A stretch of DNA of 5,266 nucleotides from Candidatus Zhuqueibacterota bacterium (lineage in GTDB: Bacteria > SM23-31 > B21-G16), in the NCBI GenBank assembly GCA_003644825.1, contig QNDJ01000156.1, forward strand, positions 1-5,266, read 5' to 3'. Within the stretch, counting starts at the first letter, position 1; every line of letters starts with the position of its first letter. The translations under genes were made by a program, and so were the position numbers. This document shows, piece after piece, positions 1 to 5,266 of the stretch. The notes below the pieces were generated by a model. It worked only from the letters and a program-made list of their open reading frames with translations. It had not been told where the DNA came from and made no database searches.

Positions 1-1467
1 ATAATTAACAATAAACCCAGAATAAAAATACCATCTGACTATCCATTTACAAAAAGAGGTAATAACTACTATTTCAGACAATATCCAATTTCAAAAGAGG
101 ACTATGAAACAGGTATTAAGGAAATAAAAGAAAAATTAAGTAAAGATAAAGAGTTTGTTCAAGCATTGAACAATTTCAATAAGAAAAAATCTTTAGCTAA
201 AACTATTTTTGCAGGAATTTATACAGCAAATCTATTTGATTCCTTCATTCTGCCAATGTTCAAAGTTAAATACAAGGACACACCAGAAATAAATAAAAAA
301 GAATTCTTGAATGCAAGATACTTCTACAACAGGCAAAAATTCAATAAAGCAGAAAAAATATTGAAAAAATTTATTCAGAAAAGGGCTGTTAGCGATAAAG
401 ATAGAGAAGATGCATATATATATCTCACATCCATATACTACAACACAGGCAGAAAAGTTCTTGCAGAAAAATTAATTGAAAAACTATTCGAACTGAATCA
501 TAATTTTTTAACAAACAAACTGCTTACAAATTCAGAGTTGATTAAACTATCCTCTGAAATAAGGGAAAAAAGATTTGCATCAGTAATTATTTCTAATGTT
601 CCGGATGGAACAGAAGTTTATCTGGATGGAAAACTTAAATGCAAAACTCCATCAAGATTTCTGGTAAAAACCGGTAAAACTTACAATTTTGGATTCTTGA
701 AGGAAGGCTACAACCTCGTTGAAAAAAAAATAAAGGTGAATTCAAATCAGATTTTTAAAATAAAAGTAAACCTTGAAAAAAATCTTGAGACAGGTTCAAT
801 TATTATAAATTCCGAGCCTCAGGGTGCAGAAGTTTTTATAAATGATGACCTGAAAGGAACTACACCCATATTCATTGATAATCTAAAACCCGGTTATTAC
901 AAAGTTAGAATCTCAAGAGAAAACCTGCAGGATTTAGAAAAAATATATTCAATCATCGGGGGAGAGTCAACCATCATTAATGTCAAAATGAAAAAATTTG
1001 ATGATTATCTTCTTTATTCTGAACTTCTACCCGGGTTCGGTCAAATTAAAAGCGGCCATATAGGTCATGGATTATTCTTTATCGGAGCAACCATAGGATT
1101 TTTATCTTATTACTTAAATGCTACAAAAGATAAACCTGAAGTTTTCTACTACTCAAATGACCTTTTAAGAACAGAAAACGGAAAATATTACATTGGAGAT
1201 AAAGAAATATCCAGAGACGAATACAACCTTGAAGTCGAAAGAATAAATCTCTCAACTGAATCAAGAGAAAAAAGAGAAAAATACGAAAACAAAAAAAGTA
1301 AAATTCAAACCATCGGTGTCTTGATTTATCTGGCTAATCTGATTGATACATACTTCATTGTTCAAAAGGATAAAAAAGAAAATACCGCTGTGTATGGTAA
1401 TAAAATTTCATACCACATTTATGCAGATTATAATTCAATCCGATGGTGTATATCCTATAAATTTTAG
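1..1467 (+). CDS. PEGA-domain envelope protein with TPR-like helices and duplicated membrane module (5'-partial)
   Basis: This gene is cut by the left edge: frame 1 has no stop from base 1 to the TAG at 1465-1467, giving 488 visible residues. A TTG at 166-168 could be read as a start, but coding similarity continues upstream of it and no good ribosome site precedes it. Visible order: a membrane-module tail (about residues 5-86, with a hydrophobic segment at 65-86), TPR-like helices (about 101-168), two PEGA beta-domains (about 192-259 and 264-331, each with the P-x-G-x-x-V-x-(L/I)-(D/N) strand signature), then a second membrane module (about 341-455) with the motif LLPGFGQ at 342-348, a hydrophobic helix at about 356-372 and another at 437-455. 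The PGxGQ motif followed by a basic stretch and an 'ANLxD' helix resembles DUF5683-type envelope proteins; that assignment is from memory of the family. PEGA domains usually sit on the outer side of the membrane and are thought to bind surface or cell-wall polymers. The exact function is unknown. The protein ends in an amphipathic stretch finishing SYKF. Confidence 0.85.
   Translation: MINNKPRIKIPSDYPFTKRGNNYYFRQYPISKEDYETGIKEIKEKLSKDKEFVQALNNFNKKKSLAKTIFAGIYTANLFDSFILPMFKVKYKDTPEINKKEFLNARYFYNRQKFNKAEKILKKFIQKRAVSDKDREDAYIYLTSIYYNTGRKVLAEKLIEKLFELNHNFLTNKLLTNSELIKLSSEIREKRFASVIISNVPDGTEVYLDGKLKCKTPSRFLVKTGKTYNFGFLKEGYNLVEKKIKVNSNQIFKIKVNLEKNLETGSIIINSEPQGAEVFINDDLKGTTPIFIDNLKPGYYKVRISRENLQDLEKIYSIIGGESTIINVKMKKFDDYLLYSELLPGFGQIKSGHIGHGLFFIGATIGFLSYYLNATKDKPEVFYYSNDLLRTENGKYYIGDKEISRDEYNLEVERINLSTESREKREKYENKKSKIQTIGVLIYLANLIDTYFIVQKDKKENTAVYGNKISYHIYADYNSIRWCISYKF
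13..258 (+). repeat. Protein-level repeat, copy A of membrane module (C-terminal part only)
   Basis: Residues 5-86 of the gene 1 product match residues 378-455. At a constant offset of 373 residues the pairs include KP (5-6), S12, YY (23-24), IS plus a basic residue (30-32) and Y35. After a four-residue gap the hydrophobic segment aligns at offset 369, sharing I-Y-x-A-N-L-x-D (73-80 with 442-449). The first part of this module, which should carry a PGxGQ motif and one more hydrophobic helix, would lie left of the window. The match is read by eye at protein level; the DNA has diverged. Confidence 0.65.
1132..1365 (+). repeat. Protein-level repeat, copy B of membrane module
   Basis: Residues 378-455 of the gene 1 product are the second copy of the segment at residues 5-86. 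This copy is preceded by the PGFGQ motif (344-348) and the hydrophobic helix (about 356-372), so it shows what the complete module looks like: a PGxGQ loop, a membrane helix, a tyrosine-rich soluble linker, a highly charged Arg/Glu/Lys stretch (about 420-434), and a second membrane helix containing ANLID. Confidence 0.65.
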
Positions 1468-1483
1468 ATATAATTTTTCATTC

Positions 1484-3493
1484 TTATTTTTCGGTCTTTT
1501 TTTCTTTTCTTTCCCACTTCCATTCTTTTCCAAGAATATATTTCTGCAACCAGGCAATTTCCTCAACATAAAGAATTCTTTGATGATGGGGTTCCCTTAT
1601 ACCGTGAGGTTCTCTTGGAAATCTAAGAAACCTGACAGTTTTACCTTCTTCCTTTAAAGCTGTAAAATAATTCATACTCTGCTGAATGGTGCAGGTATTA
1701 TCCCTTTCTCCGTGAAACAATATAGTTGGTGTATTAACATTCTGTATATATGTTATCGATGAATGTTTTTTATATCCTTCAGGGTTAGTCCAGGGTTTTC
1801 CGCCGATATACCATAGTTTAACATCGTAATTAAAACCCTGACCATATTCAGATGACCAGTCAGATACCATTGCACCCAGTGAAGCCGCTTTGAATCTATT
1901 GGTCTGAGTTATGGTAAAACCTCCAAGTATTCCCCCATAACTCCATCCTCTTATTCCCAATTTTTCCGGGTCAACAATACCCTGCTCAATAAGGTAATCA
2001 ACACCACTCATTAAATCATAATAATCTCCAAAACCAATATCACTCATATTACCCCTTAAAAATTCATCTGAATATGAACTGCTTCCTCTCACATTCGGGC
2101 TTAAACAGGCATATCCAAGACCTGTAAAAATATGATACCTTCCGTTGAACCTGTTTGTGAATGCTCCTGCAGGTCCTCCGTGAACATTTAAAATAAGAGG
2201 GAGTTTCTCTCCTGGCTGATAATTAGCAGGCAAATGAAGTAAACCTTCTATTGTAAGCCCATCTTTGCTTTTCCAGGAAACAATCCTTAATCTTGAGAGA
2301 GAAAAATTTTTTACCTGAGGATTGGCTTCCGTTAGTCTGACAGGATTGAACTCTGGAATCGTAGAAATCCAGATATCAGTAGGTGTATCATTATCTGAAA
2401 AAGTATAAACCACCTTATTTCTTTTTCTGGAAAAAGAGTTCGCACTCAGAACTCCAATTTCATTGGTGAGTTGTTTAATTTTCAGGGTCGCTATATCCAC
2501 CTCATAGAGGTTTCTGTTAGTTCTTACACCCCCATTAAAAATTATCTTTCTGCTATCAGGGGTCCATACATAAAAACCAACAGAGCCAACAAACTCTCCA
2601 GAAATCATTTTATAATGTTTGGTCGCCATATCCATAATCCACAACTTACTATTTGCGAGCTTCCAGGTTTTATCATCCGGCGCAAGATAGGCAATTTGAA
2701 GCCCATCAGGAGCCCATCTAACCGAGCTCTCTGGAGCCCTGTTATCAGTAATTTGTGTTATTTTTCCGGATTCAACATCAACCATTTTTATTTCCGCCAG
2801 GTTTCCTGTATTTCTTCCATTATCGGGTCTCGAAACAAAAAGGATTCTTGAGTCATCAGGAGAAATAGAAATACTACCCCTTACCACCATTTTTTCTTTA
2901 GTTATCTGTTTTTCCTTTCTGGTTTCCAGATCAAATACCCATATATTAGACCAGTTTCCTCTGGTCTGTCCATTTGGTCCTTCACTAACATAAATTACAT
3001 CATCACCGCTTTTTTCCTTTTTTTCCTGTTCTTTTGACTTTATATCTGAAGCAACAAAAAATATCCTTTTACCATCGTGTGACCAGGCAAAACTTGATAT
3101 ACTGCTTTTATGGTTTGTAAGCTTAACAGCCTCACCCCCGAAAGCTCTTATTATCCATATCTGTCTTTTTTTGTCAGCGGTTCTTAAAAATGCAATTTTT
3201 CTTCCATCTGGAGACCATTCAGGAGAACTATCACCTGCTTTATTCGTAAATTGAAATTTTTCTTTACCATCAGTAGAAACCATCCATAAATGTGAAATTC
3301 TTTTATTTTTATCCCAGTCAATTGTAGTTCTCGAATACACTATCCATTTACCATCTGGAGAAATTTTAGCATTAGAAACACTAACCATCTCCAGAAGATC
3401 ATCAACAGTCATCGGTCTTTTATTGTATCCTTGAGAATAAATCTGCCCTGTTAAAAATAACAATAAACAGAATGTTATTGTTAATTTCTTCAT
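1484..3493 (-). CDS. Secreted S9 (prolyl oligopeptidase) family serine peptidase, acylaminoacyl/dipeptidyl-peptidase type
   Basis: The 669-residue product is a complete, exported alpha/beta-hydrolase peptidase. Residues 1-20 form a signal peptide (KK, hydrophobic core, likely cut after the S of QIYS) without a lipobox. Residues about 30-390 form a beta-propeller: seven TolB/WD40-like blade motifs of the SPDG-x-x-I-x-(F/Y) kind begin near residues 45, 94, 138, 211, 261, 311 and 355. The catalytic domain (about 400-655) carries HGGP (438-441) and NVRGSS (467-472) for the oxyanion region, the nucleophile S518 in GWSYGG, D598 in HGERD, and H630 in REPHG, so the triad is intact. The family cuts short peptides or removes N-terminal dipeptides or acylated residues; the exact specificity cannot be read here. 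A charged insert (about 150-165) and a Lys/Glu-rich tail (657-669) sit outside the core. The ATG at 3491-3493 is supported by the signal peptide and a ribosome site. The gene lies 36 bases downstream of the D-aminoacylase-family gene on the same strand. Confidence 0.95.
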   Translation of the reverse strand: MKKLTITFCLLLFLTGQIYSQGYNKRPMTVDDLLEMVSVSNAKISPDGKWIVYSRTTIDWDKNKRISHLWMVSTDGKEKFQFTNKAGDSSPEWSPDGRKIAFLRTADKKRQIWIIRAFGGEAVKLTNHKSSISSFAWSHDGKRIFFVASDIKSKEQEKKEKSGDDVIYVSEGPNGQTRGNWSNIWVFDLETRKEKQITKEKMVVRGSISISPDDSRILFVSRPDNGRNTGNLAEIKMVDVESGKITQITDNRAPESSVRWAPDGLQIAYLAPDDKTWKLANSKLWIMDMATKHYKMISGEFVGSVGFYVWTPDSRKIIFNGGVRTNRNLYEVDIATLKIKQLTNEIGVLSANSFSRKRNKVVYTFSDNDTPTDIWISTIPEFNPVRLTEANPQVKNFSLSRLRIVSWKSKDGLTIEGLLHLPANYQPGEKLPLILNVHGGPAGAFTNRFNGRYHIFTGLGYACLSPNVRGSSSYSDEFLRGNMSDIGFGDYYDLMSGVDYLIEQGIVDPEKLGIRGWSYGGILGGFTITQTNRFKAASLGAMVSDWSSEYGQGFNYDVKLWYIGGKPWTNPEGYKKHSSITYIQNVNTPTILFHGERDNTCTIQQSMNYFTALKEEGKTVRFLRFPREPHGIREPHHQRILYVEEIAWLQKYILGKEWKWERKEKKTEK

Positions 3494-3497
3494 TTTA

Positions 3498-3503
3498 CCC
3501 TCT
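3498..3503 (-). promoter_or_regulatory. Ribosome binding site of the S9 peptidase gene
   Basis: On the minus strand AGAGGG lies four bases before the ATG at 3493. It supports this start, which also places the signal peptide at the protein's N terminus. The 36-base gap to the upstream gene (3494-3529) shows no hairpin or clear promoter, consistent with co-transcription. Confidence 0.6.
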
Positions 3504-3529
3504 ACTTTGATTTGCTACAAATTTTTATT

Positions 3530-5125
3530 TTATTTCTTTTTATCGGGGCCATAAATAATTTTTCCTGGTAATTTTCCTGTTATTTTTCCCTTTTCAACTA
3601 CAACAGTTCCATTAACAATTACATAATATATCCCTTCAGGATATTGGTGTGGGTCATCAAAGGTTGCTTTATCCTTGATTTTATCAGGGTCAAAAATCAC
3701 AATATCTGCCCATAATCCCTCTTTTATTACTCCTCTATTATGTGCCCCTATCATAGAGGCCGGTAAAGATGTCATTTTTCTTATAGCTTCTTTGAGTTTT
3801 ATAATATGTTTTTCTCTAACATATTTTGAAAGAACCCTGGGAAACGTACCGTAATTTCGCGGATGAGGAACACCCTTACCAAATGTAATAACTGCTCCAT
3901 CACTGGCATGCATAACCGCTGGATGTTTCATAATTCTTTCTATATCTTTATCTGAGAGACAACGATATATAGCAGATACACCTCCTTTTTCTATGCTCAT
4001 ATCCATAATCAATTCTGCACCATTATCAAGATTAACTTTTTTTTCTTTTTTTATCAATATATCTTTTACAGATAAACCCTCCAGAGTGGAATCTGCAGGA
4101 AAAGATGCAACTCTTATATTAGAAAGGTCTGCACCACCTCTATCGTGCATAATATTGTACTTTATAGCTTCTTTAATTTTTTTTCTTTCCTGGGGTGAAT
4201 TTAATCGTTCAATAAGTTTTTGAGTTCCACCTTCCAGTGCCCAGGGTGGAAAAAGAACTGTAAAACCAGTGCTCGTTGCTGGATAGGGATACTGGTCAGC
4301 TTTTACATCAATCCCTTTTGACCTTGCTTCATCAATAAGTTTAAGTGTAATTTTACTATCTCCCCATCTATCTACACTGACAACTTTATGATGAGAAATT
4401 TCTACAGGCACACCTGCTTTTTCTCCAATTTCAATAGCTTCTTTAACTGCATCAATCAGTCCGAGTCCTTCTTCTCTCAGATGAGATGCATAAAATCCAC
4501 CATATTTTGCCACTACTTTAGCCAGTTCAATTACTTCCTCAGTTTTTGAGTAAGCACCCGGAATATATTTAAGACCAGTTGATAATCCTAATGCTCCTGC
4601 CTTCATCCCATCTTCTATAAGTTTTTTCATTTCCTCGAGTTCTTGCTGTGTTGGCTCTCTATTTTCATTATCCATTACTTTTTTACGAACAGTGTTGTGT
4701 CCTATTAAAATACCAAAATTTAAAGCTATTCCTTTTCGATGAACTTTCCTCAAAAAATCACCAATATCCAGTGGAGAACCGCCACAATTCCCACCAACAA
4801 CGGTTGTAACACCCTGGGTAATATAATTTTGCACTGTTGGGTCTTTCAGAATACCTCTGTCTACATGGGTATGAATATCTACAAAACCCGGTGCAACAAC
4901 AAGGTTTTTCGCTTCAACAATGAGTTTAGCTTTCTTATCTGAAATCTTACCTATTTTATATATTTTACCTTCTTTTATACCTATATCTGATATATAGTAA
5001 GGATTCCCTGTTCCGTCAATAATTTTTCCATTTTTTACTAATATATCAAATTCTGTTTTAAAAAACTGGGAACAAAATAAAGATAAAAAAAGGATAAAAA
5101 TTATTATTATTTTTATTCCCTTCAT
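3530..5125 (-). CDS. Exported N-acyl-D-amino-acid deacylase / D-aminoacylase family amidohydrolase
   Basis: The 531-residue product belongs to the metal-dependent amidohydrolases of the D-aminoacylase group, which hydrolyse N-acyl-D-amino acids (and in some members dipeptides with a D-residue) to a carboxylate and a free D-amino acid. Residues 1-18 are a very hydrophobic export signal. Residues 26-80 and 467-525 form the flanking beta-sandwich, with the TIM barrel between. Metal and catalytic residues visible: H85 and H87 (HTH), C114 in GNCGG (the cysteine metal ligand known from Alcaligenes D-aminoacylase), H215 in SHLREE, the ISHHK pair H245/H246, and D409 in ASDG. Family signatures HPRNYGTFPR (421-430) and KMTSLPA (450-456) are also intact, so the enzyme should be active. 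It is longer than cytoplasmic relatives (about 480 residues) mainly because of the signal. A cysteine at 18 suggests a lipoprotein, but SLFC is a poor lipobox. A D-amino-acid substrate is the family default; related members have other N-acyl or dipeptide substrates. It is the probable first gene of a two-gene operon with the S9 peptidase. Confidence 0.93.
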   Translation of the reverse strand: MKGIKIIIIFILFLSLFCSQFFKTEFDILVKNGKIIDGTGNPYYISDIGIKEGKIYKIGKISDKKAKLIVEAKNLVVAPGFVDIHTHVDRGILKDPTVQNYITQGVTTVVGGNCGGSPLDIGDFLRKVHRKGIALNFGILIGHNTVRKKVMDNENREPTQQELEEMKKLIEDGMKAGALGLSTGLKYIPGAYSKTEEVIELAKVVAKYGGFYASHLREEGLGLIDAVKEAIEIGEKAGVPVEISHHKVVSVDRWGDSKITLKLIDEARSKGIDVKADQYPYPATSTGFTVLFPPWALEGGTQKLIERLNSPQERKKIKEAIKYNIMHDRGGADLSNIRVASFPADSTLEGLSVKDILIKKEKKVNLDNGAELIMDMSIEKGGVSAIYRCLSDKDIERIMKHPAVMHASDGAVITFGKGVPHPRNYGTFPRVLSKYVREKHIIKLKEAIRKMTSLPASMIGAHNRGVIKEGLWADIVIFDPDKIKDKATFDDPHQYPEGIYYVIVNGTVVVEKGKITGKLPGKIIYGPDKKK

Positions 5126-5131
5126 AACAAT

Positions 5132-5136
5132 TCTCC
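5132..5136 (-). promoter_or_regulatory. Ribosome binding site of the amidohydrolase gene
   Basis: On the minus strand GGAGA ends six bases before the ATG at 5123-5125. The good spacing and the signal sequence that follows directly make this start secure. Confidence 0.7.
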
Positions 5137-5150
5137 AGTAACTGTTAACT
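5136..5150. repeat. Direct repeat copy 1 (13 of 15 bases match copy 2)
   Basis: CAGTAACTGTTAACT here matches CAGCAACTGTTATCT at 5216-5230 in 13 of 15 positions, exactly 80 bases apart. This copy abuts the ribosome binding site of the amidohydrolase gene and includes the palindrome GTTAAC (5144-5149). Confidence 0.45.
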
Positions 5151-5215
5151 TCACATACTGAAATAAATCAATTTTAATATTACATTGTATTTTAAATAAC
5201 CTGAACAGTCGTCCT

Positions 5216-5230
5216 CAGCAACTGTTATCT
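5216..5230. repeat. Direct repeat copy 2
   Basis: This is the partner of the copy at 5136-5150. It lies upstream of the weak promoter-like elements at 5177-5205 and overlaps the left arm of the small inverted repeat at 5226-5241. The two copies therefore bracket the candidate promoter, which could suit a regulator binding pair, but a chance match is possible in AT-rich DNA. Confidence 0.4.
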
Positions 5231-5266
5231 AACTACAGATAGCTCTTTTAATTATACATTTAGCAG

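Larger units (their letters stand above)
5126..5266 (-). promoter_or_regulatory. Upstream leader and probable promoter region of the amidohydrolase-peptidase operon
   Basis: This AT-rich stretch has no convincing gene and should contain the promoter of the leftward genes. On the minus strand possible -10 elements are TAATAT (5177-5182, with a weak TTCAGG -35 at 5200-5205 and a 17-base spacer), TACAAT (5184-5189, no good -35) and a consensus TATAAT (5251-5256), whose -35 would lie beyond the window. None is decisive. A short inverted repeat, TATCT/AGATA with a six-base loop, occupies 5226-5241. An open minus frame at the right edge ends in a TAG at 5229-5231 after 11 codons; this could be the tail of an upstream gene, but nothing supports it. 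Confidence 0.4.

Noticed and set aside
1449-1478. Possible intrinsic terminator of gene 1: TATATC/GATATA stem with a 12-base loop followed by a T5 run
   Set aside because: The stem is six base pairs with a single G-C pair and the loop is long, so it would be very unstable. In DNA this AT-rich such a match is likely by chance.
1343-1657. Plus-strand open frame of 104 codons
   Set aside because: It overlaps the end of the PEGA gene and the antisense strand of the S9 peptidase gene, both with clear family signatures. Its translation has no recognisable domain and it lacks a supported start.
2471-2851. Plus-strand open frame of 126 codons
   Set aside because: It lies wholly antisense to the beta-propeller region of the peptidase gene; it has no family motif.
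3020-3050. Lys/Glu-rich insert in the S9 propeller as a possible frameshift or low-complexity error
   Set aside because: The frame stays open and blade motifs continue on both sides. Charged inserts at this place are common in this peptidase family.
3993-4223. Plus-strand open frame of 76 codons
   Set aside because: It lies antisense inside the conserved amidohydrolase gene and looks like a composition-driven shadow.
4739-4942. Plus-strand open frame of 67 codons
   Set aside because: It is antisense to the metal-binding HTH and GNCGG region of the amidohydrolase, where the opposite strand is clearly the coding one.
5229-5264. Tail of another minus-strand gene entering from the right edge
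   Set aside because: Only 11 codons are visible before a TAG, with no recognisable sequence. A random open stretch of this length is expected.

Overview
The window is strongly AT-rich bacterial DNA, with AGA-dominated arginine codons and Lys/Glu/Ile-rich proteins. It holds three protein genes and almost no spare DNA. All three products appear to act at or outside the cytoplasmic membrane. The mix (a PEGA-domain membrane protein, a secreted S9-family peptidase and a D-aminoacylase-type amidohydrolase with a signal sequence) fits a Gram-negative, peptide-degrading bacterium of the kind common among uncultured, anaerobic or subsurface lineages. The sequence does not fix the phylum. I see no rRNA, tRNA, CRISPR array, transposase or phage gene.

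Layout. (1) Positions 1-1467, plus strand: the 3' part of an envelope protein gene. The reading frame is open to the left edge, so the true start lies outside the window. The visible 488 residues run: end of a membrane module, TPR-like helices, two tandem PEGA domains, then a second and complete copy of the membrane module carrying a PGFGQ motif. (2) Positions 1484-3493, minus strand: a complete secreted prolyl-oligopeptidase-family (S9) serine peptidase with a seven-motif beta-propeller and an intact Ser/Asp/His triad. It converges on gene 1 with only 16 bases between the stops. (3) Positions 3530-5125, minus strand: a complete exported N-acyl-D-amino-acid deacylase/D-aminoacylase-family amidohydrolase with its metal ligands intact. 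(4) Positions 5126-5266: the upstream region of gene 3, with a ribosome binding site, weak promoter-like sequences and a 15-base imperfect direct repeat spaced exactly 80 bases apart.

Genes 3 and 2 lie 36 bases apart on the same strand and were probably transcribed together from upstream of gene 3. Together they would encode an extracytoplasmic peptide-scavenging pair: the S9 enzyme cuts peptides or removes residues from their ends, and the amidohydrolase releases D-amino acids from N-acylated or D-residue-containing products. This partnership is inferred from proximity and family, not shown. I see no previously undescribed system here. The most unusual item is the duplicated membrane module that brackets the TPR and PEGA domains in gene 1.
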